NCBI GenBank assembly: GCA_000320605.2
Contig: KB445797.1
Coordinates: forward strand, 1,572,473 to 1,636,472
Length of the DNA stretch: 64,000 nt
Source of the DNA: Gelatoporia subvermispora B
Taxonomy: Eukaryota; Basidiomycota; Agaricomycetes; Polyporales; Gelatoporiaceae
Direction of reading: 5' to 3'
The position numbers and the translations under genes were made by a program. The notes below the pieces were generated by a model. The model saw nothing but the letters and a program-made list of their open reading frames with translations. It searched no databases and was not told where the DNA came from. Shown piece after piece: positions 48,904 through 61,781 of the stretch (position 1 is its first letter; each line of letters starts with the position of its first letter).

Positions 48904-49859
48904 GTCTGAGCTGAAGGCAATGGAGTATATGGCAAGGGCGGTGAGAGTGCGGTGATTTAGCGGGTTAGTACGTGCGGTCTTCGTTGCCTTATCGACGTTG
49001 CTCATTCCTACCGCCTTCAGAGTAGCACTGCAATTGTTCTTCTACAGTCACAAACTCAAAAATTACTTCAAGCACAGGTCGCAGACACTCCGAACGAGCG
49101 CGACTACTGCAGTACAATCCATTGGGCCATGATGTATGAGCTTTGAAGCCTGCAGAGGATCTCACGCGGAGAGTGTGAGAAACTCTCTACGGCCTTCTAC
49201 GGCTGTGTCAGACGCTCGTGCTCGGCCCGCTAATCCACTTTGCATTTGACCTCCTTTCCGTGGGCCAGTTGATTGAACGTGATTCTGCACATGCTCAGCT
49301 TGCATTACATCACCGCCGATACTTTCGTTTGAATGCGATGATCATTTTGGGGAACTACCACTTTTGATGTCAAAGTGCGACTTGCATTGCGATTTGTGGA
49401 ACTGGCGACACGACCATCACTTGCTGCCTTTCGGCTAAGCTGCGCTGGGCGCTCGTCCTGAGCTTCGGGTCTTGAGACATGGCTGAGATGGCTTAGCGAC
49501 ATAATCCTGCGCACTAAGTCTTTGTCTTTGCTGTACGAGACACTGCAACTCGGGGTCTCCGGGCTCAAAGAGAAGAGCCAATCTCGCGATCCCCTGGAGG
49601 CGATGCAATGATTTGCACTAGCGGTGCGAAAAATTCTGCCATCGCTTGACCACCTGGGCGCATTGGACGAATTGGGTCGGCTAGCGCGAGCCTTGATGTG
49701 CGCGAGGCACTGGAGATCGGAGGGGCCATCTCTCGGCAAGGCTCGTTCATTGACAAGTCGTGCGGGAGCGCGACATGTCGCCCTTACCCCCGTGCCCCTC
49801 GTCTCTCTCGCCGACGTTTGCTTCTGGGACACCGACAGATTCCGTACACGCTACCCAGG
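48904..49859. other. Intergenic stretch
   Basis: About 950 bases after P450 copy 2. A 175-codon minus-strand frame (49305-49832) lacks family motifs and is Ser/Arg-rich by composition. Promoter of the next gene lies at its right end. Confidence 0.45.
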
Positions 49860-51310
49860 ATGCGTAATCACTATAGCTTGCTTTTGAGTGTTCTGCTGCT
49901 TTGGGCACGCCTGCCTAGAGTGAATGCGCAAACAACCAATGCAACATGCCAAAGCCAGTTCGACTGGGTATATCTTCTGATCCACATGAATCCCCATCGT
50001 GACTGAACATATTCAATGAAATGTGTAGATGAACAACGAGCGTGGACAAAGTCCATGCCAAGTCTCTGCGTATCTGGAACTACCATGTCTTGATGACCCA
50101 GACAGTCAGTGTCGCTCGTGCTTGAATGCGGATTATGACTGACACGGAAGACGACTGTGTGTTAGATGCGTTTGTCGCATCGCTGCCTGACGGATGGAGC
50201 TACACGCCTCCTGAAGCGCCTTTCCTGACCGTCTGCGAATGCAACACCGTCATCTACTCCACGATGCAAGCTTGCACGGCGTGCCAAGGTGATCCGGTTC
50301 AGCCGTGAGTTCACTGACTTGAACCCTGACCCTGTCTCACTCATGGGCATGTTGTAGTTGGAGTACTTGGGCCGTCAATTGTCCGAATCCTGGTATCTCA
50401 GAGTGAGCACCGGTCACAAGTTGACCTCCGAATGTAACATAATGTGGGATACCCAGATATCTTGCCCCAGTTTCCTCTGGCACTTCCATTCCAGCTTGGG
50501 CATACATGGATGTAGTCGTAAGTCTTTTCTGAAGTCACTCTAGTTTATGGTTGAAGTTTGTCTGTACCAGACCGGAGACTTCTTCAATGTCACTTCCGCG
50601 AAAGCGCTGACTGCTAAACGTGAGTTCCCTGTGTGTTGGTGACGTCTTTGTCGCTGATTGTGGTCGATTCAGACATCCCGGATGCCAGAGCATCGAATGC
50701 AACCCAGTCGTCAAGTAACGCACAACCTAGTAGCGCATCCTCCTCCGCTTCTTCAATGTCATCTTCGGGTTCTCAGTTGTCCATCAGCCCGTCGGGATCC
50801 ACCTTTCCCTCCTCTAGCTCCTCATCTGCAGATTCCAATAACTCTAACGCGCCTTCAGAAAATGCCGCCAGTACTGCTGCTTCTATGAATAGAGCAGCCA
50901 TTGCAGGAGGCGTAGTTGGTGGTGTCGTAGGCATCTCAATCATTGCAGCTGGCGCATTTGTGCTCGTTCGTCGCCAGCGTACACGCAATGCGATCACCCA
51001 GAGCCCAATGACACATGACCCCAGCATGGGTGCGCTTTTGCCAGCTGAGAAGGGCCCGTTCGCTTCATCACCCGTCTTCGAATCGCCAGTCCCCTCGGTC
51101 CCGCAGAGGCTTTATGTGAGTGGAATCCCCGATGCGAGTGATCGTCTATCACTGGACTCAAATTGGGACGTCCAGGACCCAGATGACCCAAGCACCTACC
51201 CGACGGCGTATGCGGATGCGAATAGCTCTGTCGCAACGTCGTTCGCTGGAAACCCGGCGTATTCCGAATACCGGCCTACGAGCAACTATACAGGTGCCCC
51301 AGAGGTTTGA
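49860..51310 (+). CDS. Single-pass membrane protein with Cys-rich ectodomain, copy 1
   Basis: ATG 49860 opens a signal peptide (MRNHYSLLLSVLLLWARL) cleaved near NAQTT. The ectodomain (about 150 residues over several short exons) has paired Cys motifs: CQSQFDW, CECNTVIYSTMQACTACQG, and WSTWAVNCP. A Ser/Asn-rich stalk follows (SSASSSASSMSSSGS). Next is a transmembrane helix with glycine repeats (AIAGGVVGGVVGISIIAAGA) flanked by RRQR, then a cytoplasmic tail of about 120 residues rich in Pro, Ser and Asp. The layout is that of a cell-surface sensor or adhesion protein. Such families are common in agaricomycetes and uncharacterised. Confidence 0.78.
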
Positions 51311-52222
51311 TCGCCATGTCGGATGCTTTTGCTCTCGGTCACAAATGTGTATATGCAGGCCGTGGTCTGGGGATCTGGTGTGGTATATAATTCGATCCTC
51401 CATGCATGTGTCATATTAAATTACATCAAGGCATGGTTTGTGGAACGTCCATTTAGTGCGAGAATGCCCTTGCAAGTGCCGTTCAGGCGAGTATGCAAGA
51501 AGCTGCGTGCTGTATTACAGAACCACATGCGTTGGCTCGGCCGCAGTGGCAGGAATCGACCGGGACCAACCTATGTCAGCGGGTCGCTAGCGCGCGTTCG
51601 ATTTTCGTGATTCGCGGCCCTGAGGTTGCTTCGTATATTGCATGCATATACCCCGCCATGTTCCTACCGCTCAAATCTCCACCACAGCCTCTCGACAAAG
51701 TATCGGACTCACTTGAGAAATGCCGTGAGATCTGTTCGTCTCTATAGCACATGGGACCAGAAGCCTGCAATGTGTTTCGGGTGCTATAATACCGGTCTTG
51801 CCCTAGACAACTTCCGGTGGACCCACAAAGCACGCCATGAGGCCGCAACTTCGAGATCGATTCATGATCATCTTGATACCCGTGCCCAGCATTGCGCTGC
51901 CTTTTTCGCGTCAATTTGGAGCATCTTGCGCTGACATCGGCCGAATCAGATAGGAGGCAGCCGTCTAATCTGGCAGTGCTTGTGAGGGTACTCAGGAAAA
52001 CCTGAAGACCGCGCTACCACAAGAAGCCTGGGTAATATGCTCCTGTCTGGTTGACATGAGATCATGATGAACATGCATTCTCTGTATGGCACAGGTTATT
52101 GTTCTACCGTCTTCTAGGTTCGTCCCAAGCGCCGACAGACTTGCATGGTATCCTATGTAAGTCAAGTCTGTTTTCTGCCCTCTCCATTCTCCTTCGCATT
52201 CTCCTCCAGGTGCCTTAGTGTC
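51311..52222. other. Intergenic stretch
   Basis: About 900 bases between the two membrane-protein paralogues. Only short frames without motifs. Confidence 0.5.
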
Positions 52223-53692
52223 ATGTATAGCACGCGCAGGATCTACGGGCGCTTTTTACTTTTTCTGCATACTCTCTGGTTCTGCTCGCGCTTTGTAGTG
52301 CAGCTGCACGCCCAGACCACAAGCGCAACATGCGACCCCGACTTCGACTGGGTACGGGCTTCTCTATGTCTCCCGCACTTACTTGTTGAAAGCATCGTTT
52401 TGCAGATGGATAATAGTCGCAAGCAAACACCGTGTCTTATAGCGGCATTTTTGGAAATCCCGTGCACGAGCGGCGAACAAGGTATGCTGCATACATTTTC
52501 GTCACATTTCCGCAAATGGCCTCACAATAGTGTCGCACATTTGTAGAACCTAACGTTGCGTCTCTCCCATCTGGGGACATCTATCCACCTCCGGAGCAGC
52601 AGAATGATTGCGAATGCAGCACGGTGTTCTTCTCCGTCATCCAAGCATGTGCAATATGTCAAGGCGGTGTAACGGTGTCGTATGTCATGATTCCCAGTTT
52701 CTATGCCGCACAATAACAGGAGATATAGTTGGAGTATCTGGTCGGGGTTATGTACGGATCCCAGTATCAAAGCGTAAGTTGACATCTCAGACATCAACAC
52801 ATTCGATGACGCGGGGAGTAGATACTACCCGGACTTCCCTATGGGTACTTCAATTCCTGCCTGGGCTTACCAGAGTTTCGGGGTATGTGAACCCTCCTTT
52901 GGTCACGGCAAGGTATCCTCTCTGACAATGCCTTACTCGTAGTCAGACGATGCGTTCAACGTGACTGCTGCTCAATTACTTACTGACGAAGGTCAGATGC
53001 ATCTAAGTATCCATTATAACCATTTCCCTGACGCCTATCATTGCAGGAGTCGATGATATCAACCAGTCCAATTCTACCGACGTCTCGAGCATGCCGACCC
53101 CTAGCACATCCAGTGCAGTGGGGTCCAGTGTAGCCACCTCTCCTTCGTTTAACAGCATCTCAGATACCTCGGGACCATCTTCGTCTGCATTTCCCTCCAT
53201 TCCTACACTAACCGGCGTTTCTCAAACGAACACCACTGTATCGCCCAACACCGCATCGCCTTCTACCACCGCCTTTACAAAAGCTAAAACCTCTCTCGGT
53301 ACCCCTACATTGATAGGCGGGATTGTTGGCGCAGTTGCCGGACTTGCAATAGTTTCTGCTTCCGCACTTATACTCTTACGCCGTCGCAGAGTCCGAAAGG
53401 CAAACTCCTCTGTGCAAATCCTACCTACTTCTGACACACGAGCACTGTTTCCTTGCGATGAGTCGGACGAGGATAGACAGCGAACACCCCCACCGGAATA
53501 TACCGTCTCGGTGTATGACAAGGCTTACGTGAGTTCCAGACGTGCCGACGAATACTCTGCTGACCTGCTTTTTGGACTGAACAGAATACAGGAATTGCAG
53601 CAAACGCGTCCACAGTCATGTCATACGCGGGAGCTTCGACGCATCCGACATACGAACATGCCAGCGGCCACACCGGTGTCTCGGAACCCTGA
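52223..53692 (+). CDS. Single-pass membrane protein with Cys-rich ectodomain, copy 2
   Basis: Paralogue of the gene at 49860, same direction. ATG 52223 gives a signal anchor ending at LHAQTTSATC. The ectodomain repeats the same pattern (CDPDFDW, CECSTVFFSVIQACAICQG, WSIWSG, then DFPMGTSIPAWAYQ). A Ser/Thr/Pro stalk precedes a transmembrane helix (IGGIVGAVAGLAIVSASALI) with RRRRVRK on the inner side. A final intron (about 53533-53583) joins the tail to NTGIAANASTVMSYAGASTH, which parallels the ANSSVATSFAG tail of copy 1. Reading through that intron instead gives an unrelated, Arg-rich end. Function unknown. Confidence 0.76.
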
Positions 53693-54790
53693 CGCATAAC
53701 TCTTTCTCTTCCTCGATCCCTAGTCTCGACGTAGTTTGTACACATAGCCGTATGCCGCAGTTGTGTGATGCTGTATTTGCTGGACACTGCAATGCTGAGC
53801 GCTGAGCCGTCATGTTGTGGACAGAGTTTGATACGTTATTAACATACTTTTGTTCGAGGCACCTAGGTTATTCTGAGGCCTTTGCATCTCGATTGTCGAA
53901 CTCGCATCCATATGGTCTCGAATTGGATCTCTGACCACTATGGAAATCCGGTTCGCAGAACATACGCCTGTACTCCGTTCGTGACGATGCTGTTCACAGA
54001 CGTTCCACTATTCCAAAAGAACATCCCGCCACTGGCTTGACTTTCGCCGACATACTGACATTTGACAGAGCTCATGTGATCGGAAATCGCGGCTGCATTT
54101 ACCATCGAAAAGTATGTATTAAATCACCTTAGTCATCCATAGCGGTGAGTGTTCCGAAAGATCCACCAGGGTAGATGTATCCGTATGACCCATGTGCCCG
54201 CCGGCATAAATTCCCAGATCGAACGCTGGTGTTGACTTCTGCTTTGACTTGTCGATCATTACGTGTTACGACCAGGTATGGCACATACTCACGGCGGTGT
54301 TAGAAGCTTAGTTGCCAGATGCATGACTACAGCCTGGCTGCATCGCCATCAACCATCCGCACTGCTTCACGAAGGTTCTCCACAAGCTAGATCTAGGGCG
54401 AATTTGACATGGCCGACCACCCATCGGAGGAACATCACCTGTTGTGGGCTGTGAGACACATAACATCCCGAATGCCCTCGACGACCACTACACTGACTTA
54501 GCTGGCCCGCGCTCAGCTCACGAGATAGAGAGTTATCAGCCAACTCCCCTTCCAATCATATACAGCAGCAATGCCTGAAACGGCTGCTTAGAAATCGAAT
54601 GCTCCAACATGATACAGCCTGGCGCATTTACGTTGAGCGAGCTCAACCAATGGTGCGATGAGGATGCGATGGGGGATCTATATATTAGTGTTCCTCTATT
54701 GGGTTCCGTATCCATATTATAGCCTATATTGGTATACCACTGTTTATCACCCTCCGCTCCTCTGCTTCTCCTTTGCACGGGTGCAGTCAC
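53693..54790. other. Convergent intergenic region
   Basis: About 1.1 kb between the second membrane protein and the transporter. No gene or repeat was recognised. Confidence 0.5.
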
Positions 54791-56168
54791 CTATTCGGGC
54801 TTACCCTGTGCTTTTCCTGCTTCGACCTCTTCGAGTGGTACGCGCTCGTACGGGCCTTTCGCTTGCGCCGGGAGCGACTCGACGTGTTTCACCCACGTGT
54901 AGTATATCGAGCCGAATAGGATGACGGCGATGGAGGACGCGCGGCCACTGTTTGGAATAGCATGAGAGAAAGACATATTGAAGTAAGGAAGGGAACGCAC
55001 GAGGTGATGACATCGCTGAATAGCCACTTGCCGAGGAAGGAGGCAGCAACGCCACGCACCGCGGAGGACACCATGTGAGTGATGGGAGATGTGACCTTGA
55101 TCGAGAGCAAGCTGGCGATGCTCATCAGGAAGCCGAACACACCCTGTGTGTCCCAAAAGTTAGCGCTGAACTCCCGGAAGGCAGTATCGGAATCCGTACG
55201 GTGATCGCGGAGCCTAGCACGAAAGTCGAGAGGGCGCTCATCTCGTCCTGGGGCACATCGTTGGGCCCGAAGAGAAGCTTCAGAACGTCGGGAAGCTCCC
55301 CAGCGACGACGACCAGCGGGGCGAGGACGATCGCGCTCAGCAGGTTCGTGTACCATGAGAGGTGCAGTGCACTGCCCTTCACGACGTCCAGGCTCTTCTT
55401 GATGACGACAGAGTGCACAGCCGTGATGAGGGAGCTCGCGACACCGAAGGTCACGCCGATAAGTGAAATGGGCGTCCCGTCGAGGAAGACGCCGACAAAG
55501 AAGCCGAAGGTGACGAGGGAGCATGCGAGGATGACGCGTAGGGAGGGACGGGAGTGCAGGAATACGTAGGAGGTGCCGACGGTGAAGGGGAGAACCATCC
55601 CGCGGGCGACTTGGTAGAAGGAGGCGTCGACGTATTTCAGCGTGTAGTTGCTGAAGCTGTGTCGTTATGGGCGGTTGAGCTTCTCGGTGGTGCTTGCTGC
55701 GCAGGTCACCACATAAAGACGCACCTCAGGCCAACAACATTCAGCCCGACCATCGGAATCAGGCCTTTGCACACCTGCATGTCGAGCCTCAGAGGCAGCT
55801 GCAGAAGCCCGAGCAGGTGGGCAAACAGGAAGAGTACGACAGCGATTACGAGCTGCGCGAGCAGGAAGAATAACGGCGTGTCGGTCACGTTAAGAACCCA
55901 TTTGTTCCTGCCTTGTCAGTTACTATAAGGACATGTGCACCATTGTACAGGACCACATACGCCATGATCATCTGCAGGGCTGTCAGTTTACGGCGCTCCG
56001 AGGAGGATCTGCATACCACGCACCGACAACGCTGCAACTAGATAGAACGACACTGTGGCCACCTAGGCACATTTCCACACCTGTCAGGACAAATGTTCCG
56101 CCAAAGTTTTTCGCAAAACCTACGACGAGGGCCCGTGATGGTGCATTTTGGTCTCGGGAATGGGACAT
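54791..56168 (-). CDS. Nucleotide-sugar transporter, GDP-fucose/SLC35C-like
   Basis: Golgi antiporter of the drug/metabolite transporter superfamily. ATG 56168 (MSHSRDQNAPSRALV) leads to helix 1 TVSFYLVAALSMIMAYVVLN and then NKWVLNVTDTPLFFLLAQL. Next are LNVVGLR, FSNYTLKYVDASFYQVARG, a MVLPFTVGTSYVFLHSRPSL block, and the characteristic GVTFGVASSLITAVHSVVIK. Then come DVVKGSALHLSWYTNLLSA, IASLLSIKVTSPITHMVSSA and a C-terminal SIAVILFGSIYYTWVKHVE. About ten membrane helices in roughly 400 residues. KYVDASFYQVARG and SPITHMVSSAVRG are shared with GDP-fucose transporters; which sugar is carried here is inferred. An upstream in-frame ATG at 56216 could add 16 residues. Confidence 0.88.
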
Positions 56169-56927
56169 GACCTGGCAGGTGGGCGGCTTATGAGATGCAG
56201 CGCACACGACGAGCATTTTCGCAGCACATACCTCTCAAATCCAAGTCAAAGAGTGACAAGACGTAGTCCAGGCGTCAGATCTCAGTCGTAAACACAAGAA
56301 GAGGAGGGAAGGGAGAAGAAGAAAGGAGACAGACCGTGAAGACCGTCACCTCGGTCCTCCCCGCAGGCTGCAAGCGCCTGTGGACACCGCGTCGGGCGCT
56401 TAAAGGCGGCGCGTGCGACGCGGGGAGCGGCTGCTATATAAGCGCCAACGCAATGGCGCACTCATTTCGGGCTCTTCGACTTTTCTTGACCTTCGCGTGT
56501 GTAGCTACAGTACACTTTAGGCTATTGAGATGATTTTCCTCCCCGTCAAGCACAATCTCGCGAAATTTTGGTCGCGCAAAATCGCGAATCCGGGACTCCT
56601 GGAGATCCATAAATCACGTGACTATCTTGCAAGAGCGTGTCTGTGGCTTTGGCACTCGCTCTCATCCAACACTGCCCTCGTACGCGTGTTCTTGTCCAGC
56701 AAAACCCCCTTCATTCGCTCAGCTTGGGGCATAGAGCGCAAGATAATCGCGACAACTCTACGTGAAGCCGTCTGAAGTTCAGAACCTGCGAGATCGAGCA
56801 AGGCAACTTCACGCGTCCCTGCGAACGCGTCTCGGTCGTCTCTGAAGCCTTACTCAATAACAACACCTATACCTTTTCGTGTCCCTTCGTCATCAGTTGG
56901 ATTCTTTAGTGTACACCTGCACTTACC
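56169..56927. promoter_or_regulatory. Divergent promoter of the transporter and Mre11 genes
   Basis: About 760 bases, containing a purine-rich run (56290-56335) and TATATAA at 56435-56441. No gene-like frame. Confidence 0.5.
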
Positions 56928-59817
56928 ATGAGTGAGCTCCAAGTCGAGGATGATCTGGCCGATCCTACGCTCAGCACCCGGGGTACCTGTGAGTGCCACC
57001 ATCACAAACTTGCTCACCTATGAGTCCAATAAAGCTCACGCAGATTCGGACGACACCATCAAAATAATGCTGGCGACTGACAACCACATCGGGTATCTGG
57101 AGCGCGACCCAATCCGCGGGCAAGATTCTATCGAGGCGTTCCGGGAGATCCTGCAGCTTGCCGTGAAGCACGACGTGAGTCCGGTCTGCCGGGCGCGCTC
57201 GCCTTTCGATGGCTTATTCGTATTCACAGCCTTGTGCACGCTAGGTCGACTTCGTCCTGCTGGCAGGCGACCTCTTCCACGAGAACAGGCCCTCGCGAGA
57301 CTGCTTGTACCAGACGATGGCGCTCCTCCGCGAATACACCATGGGCGACCGGCCGTTGCAGATAGAGTTGCTGAGTGATCCTGATGACGGAAAGGCCTCC
57401 GGATTTTCGTGCGTACAAACGAGCAAGACATTGTAGCCTCGCGTCTGACTCGCTACACAGATTCCCTGCAGTCAACTACGAGGACCCTAATTTCAACGTA
57501 GGCATCCCAGTATTTTCTATACACGGCAACCACGACGACCCACAAGGTGCCGGACCTGTAAGCACCCTCTCATGTCATATGTACCACTCGTTCACCAAAT
57601 CCCATTAGCAAGGAGCTCTGTCCGCGCTAGACATGCTCTCCGTGAGCGGGCTCGTCAACTACATGGGCAAGATCGACCTCCCGCTGGACGACGCCGACGC
57701 GCAGAACAGCGGGATCGCGGTCAAGCCCGTGCTACTACGCAAGGGGAATACGCGCCTCGGCATGTACGGCGTCGGTAACGTCAAGGACCAGCGCATGCAC
57801 TTCGAGCTGCGCAGCAACCGTGTGCGGATGTACATGCCCAAGGACAAGGACAAGTGGTTTAATCTCTTGCTTGTGCATCAGAATCGGTAGGTGGTCAGCC
57901 ACAAGATGTACTAGCGGGTGCTTATGGCTGTGAATGGCAGAGTGCCGCATGGGCCACAGCAGTCGGTGCCGGAGGGGATGTTCGATGATAGTATCGATCT
58001 CGTCGTCTGGGGTCACGAACACGACTGCCGCATCATCCCGGAACCCGTCGCGGGGAAGAGGTACTACATCACCCAGCCCGGATCCTCCGTGGCGACGTCC
58101 TTGGCAGATGGGGAAGCGATAGAGAAGTAGGTGAGATCTCGCATCTTGTCTTCATCAACTCACTAGCACCGGTATACAGGCAAGTTGCACTGCTGAAGAT
58201 CCAGGGAAAGGAGTTCCAGCTCACACCAATCCCGCTGCGGACCGTACGACCCTTTGTCCTCGACGATGTGATCCTGACCGACGCGGCGGAGGACGAGGGC
58301 CTCGATCTCACGGACAAGGTGGAGATCGCGAAGTATCTTCGCAAGCGGGTAAGCCGATACCCCAGCATTATGACCTCCTCCTCACGGGCAGACAGGTGAA
58401 CGAGCTGATCGACAAGGCGAACATGCTCTGGGACGAGCGGAACGCGCGGGCGGTCGAAGAGGGCGAGCCCGAGCTGCCGCGTATGCTTCCTCTCATCCGC
58501 CTCAAGGTAAGCCGTCTGTCATCCTATACCATGTTCGACTCCAACCTCTCTCATCACCTAGGTTGACACGACTGGGGTGCACGAAATGTCGAACCCGGTG
58601 CGTTTTGGGCAGGAGTTCCAGGGACGCGTCGCGAACCCGCGCGACGTGCTCGTCTTCCATCGCGCAAAGAAGACCGCCGGCCGGGGCAAAGTCAAGGTCG
58701 ACGAGCCCGAGCTCAGCATCGACGACCCGGAGCTTTCCACCGCGGAGAAGCTCTCCAAGGTCCGTGTGCAGACGCTCGTGAAGGAGTACCTCGCTGCACA
58801 GGAGCTCCAGCTCCTCGGCGAGGCGGGCATGTCTGATGCGATCGAGGCGTTTGTGGACAAAGACGATACGCATGCGATTCAGAGGTGCGTGTGCGAGCGC
58901 GTGAGGGTGGGTGTTGGTAATTGACGCGATGGCGGGACGTCTAGCCATGTGAGTTTGGCTCTGAGGTCGCTCATGAAGGGTGTGCAGGCCAACAGCGCGG
59001 AGGAAGTCAAGGAGGACGACTTGGACGATATCGTGAGTGTGGCGTTGTCGGTAGCGAGAGAGGCCGCCTTGTGCTGATCCTTTACGCTGACAGGTCGGAC
59101 GGGTGAGAGAGCAGCACGAGCAGGAGTACGTCGAGAAGAGACAGCCGACATCAGCGAAGGCCAAAGTGCGTGCTACGTCGTCTCCCATCCTCATGCAGTC
59201 TGAGCCAAGGCTAGGGCAAGGGCAAGGCCGTCGCCGACGTATCTGCCGAGTCGGAGGACTCGATGATGATGGACGTCGATGCTGCAGGTTCTGACTTCGA
59301 GTCGGAGCCTGCACTAAGAAAGAAGGCGACTGCTAGCAGGAGTCGTGCTGCGCCTGCCAAGAAGGCCCCGGCCAAGGGTAGGGGAAAGAAGGCTGCTGTA
59401 CGTTCCCCAGCTCATATGAGTCGCTGTTAGACGTTGACTTGCGTGCAACAGGCCGTATCCGATGACGACGACGACGAAGAAGAAGACGAGATCGAGGAAG
59501 TCGAAGAAGCCCCGAAGGCGAAGCGGACGAATCGGGCTGCGGTTTTGAGGTAGGTCCGTGACTATGCGATGGCGGAGTGCTGTACTGACAGACAACGCAG
59601 CCAACCGACGAAGAAAGCGCCAACGAAGAAGTCTGCAGCCTCCGCGAAGCAGTCGACGCTGACGTTCGCTCCGGCCGGCCGTACGTCCAGAGCGGCTGCG
59701 ACAAAGTCGCAACGCAGAACGAAGGAAGTGGTGAGACAGCCGATTTATTGGATCTTTGGATCTCAGAATTGATTCCTGACGTTTGGTGATCTGCAGGTTG
59801 AGCTTGATAGCGAATGA
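56928..59817 (+). CDS. mre11: Mre11 double-strand-break repair nuclease
   Basis: Nuclease subunit of the Mre11-Rad50-Nbs1 complex. ATG 56928; a first intron ends at GCAG before ATTCGGAC. Phosphoesterase motifs appear in order: [48 protein letters not shown], and [11 protein letters not shown] with [14 protein letters not shown]. The Mre11 cap region follows ([19 protein letters not shown]) and a long helical region ([20 protein letters not shown]). The C-terminus is the usual disordered tail with acidic stretches ([13 protein letters not shown]) and Lys/Ala/Pro-rich DNA-binding repeats. About 12 introns, frame intact to TGA at 59815. Confidence 0.95.
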
Positions 59818-60112
59818 AGTTGCTCCAGCTATCATTTCGCCACTTCCATAGTTGTTTCCCTGTATATCGATTAGCAAAGCACCACTCCGTGTATTGTTCT
59901 TGTTCATGCTGTGGGATATTGTAAATACAGTTCGTTGCTCCACACGAAATAATTATGAGGAACCGCCGAGTATATCGGCGAAGGCTACCTGCTCTCATAT
60001 ATGTTACGACGCCAAATATCATCAACTTGGCAGTCGGCGATAACTTGCAATTCTCCTCACATTGCCGCACCTCGTCCTCTCTCATCCTCAATTGTTACGT
60101 ACAATCGTTACG

Positions 60113-61534
60113 ATGTCGCTTAAGGGTCTGCCGGTCGAACTGCTCCTCGAGATCGTCACGCTCGCTCTTCACAACAACCCACAGCCGACGGACCTCCTCT
60201 GCGTCAACAAGGTCTTCCTTCAACTCGGTCAACGTGTTCTGCACACACACATTTACTTCAGCAACACCCCGCAACTTACTTGTTTCGGCGAGCAGACAAC
60301 ACCATTGGTATGTTGCCCGAAGACCGTCTCGGTGTCGCTCGCTGGAGGCGCCGCCACCTTTGACGTCTTCGTCCATCTCGGCGCTGTGCTTCGACGGTGT
60401 CTAGCATTCTGGAGGAAGTCGAGAGCGGATGAGGGCAGCAGAAATGGTGCGTAGTCCGACAGACTGCAGGTTTATACTCGGATAACACATTGGATCAGAG
60501 AACAGCACAAGCACCGACGACGACCTGGTCGAAGCGAAGCTCCCCCTCGACCTCCTCTCATTGTGTTTGCACTCCCACGCACGAAATCCGAATCTACCGC
60601 ATATCTACGAGGCCCTGTCTCTAGCAGAGTGAGATCGCCCCACTTTGCTCATCGATGGACTGTGGTGACATGGTTGCTACCGCAGCCCGAAGACGTTCAC
60701 CTGGATGGGTCCTGACCCGGATCATCACTTTTCAACCGCGGTGAGTCTCCTCGTTTGCGCATTCAGCGGCGGCGATATGCTCGGAAATGTTGTGATCTGG
60801 CCGTGAACGTCATCGGGATGCACATGTTGAAGGTTTGAGTTGGCGACGGGCGTTGGTGCAGAGGCAGTTCCTGTTCGTGTCTCCCAAACTTTCGCGGGAT
60901 AATATAGGGGAGGGCTGCGATAGAGGGAAGCGCAGGAGGTGGAGCCGGTGGTTGCACTCTCACTCTCCCCATCAGATGCATCCATCTTTCCCCGCACTTG
61001 ATCGCTATCCTCAGCACCTATCCTGTCTGCTACACACATACTAACCTCTCCGCTGCTCGCACCCAGATTGTCCCTGCCGCGACCCACCACCTATTCCGCG
61101 CAATCCACACCTGGCGGCGCATCGAGCACATCACGCTGACCAACATCTCGTTCCCCGCCGACCCGCTCGGGCTGCACGCGCCCTTCTCGCACACGACACC
61201 GCTCCTGCCCGCGATCCCGCAGCTGCGCACCGTGTACCTCGGGCAGGTCACGCTCCTCCCGCCGAGCGTCATCGCCGCGATGATCTGCCTCCCGGACACG
61301 CACAGCCTCGAACATGTGCGCCTCGTTGACGCGTACCGCGAGAGCATATGGGGCCCGCGCATCCGCCGCAGCGATGTCGAGCGCGCCGTGCGCCAGATCC
61401 GCGGGTGCGCGGACGCGGAGGACGACGTGACGGAGGCGCTCGTTGAGAAGGTCCGCCGCCTGGTGAGGTGCGAGGCGAAGACGGAGCGTATCATGGGTGG
61501 GGACCGCGTCGAAGGGTTAGACGTCTTGGAATGA
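60113..61534 (+). CDS. F-box-like protein of unknown function
   Basis: ATG 60113 gives MSLKGLPVELLLEIVTLALH, an F-box-like start (LPxELLxEI), then DLLCVNKVFLQLGQRVLHTH. Three or four introns follow, one of about 330 bases (60741-61067). Later exons carry LDLLSLCLHSHARNPNLPHI, TFTWMGPDPDHHFSTA, WRRIEHITLTNISFPADPLG and a charged C-terminus. Similar short proteins are common in agaricomycetes. A role in ubiquitin ligase targeting is inference from the F-box-like N-terminus only. Confidence 0.72.
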
Positions 61535-61781
61535 TGGGATCTGCCGCAAGATCGTTCCGTATTTCTTGTATTGGTGCACCTGGTGCTTAACGGGTTCTTG
61601 AGTAGACATTGGACGGACGGATATGGCTGCGGTGCTCCACGCGCCCAGCGCGCACCCTACCATTATTAGTGTATTGACCGATTAACATCCCTCCATATGT
61701 GTAAAGTAGCAAACTAACAAAGCAATGCGGAGAACTGTACGATAGCACCACACGAACCCGTGTTATGATACTTTCCGGAGA

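Noticed and set aside
58502..59314. 270-codon minus-strand frame
   Set aside because: Antisense to Mre11 exons with conserved cap-domain motifs.
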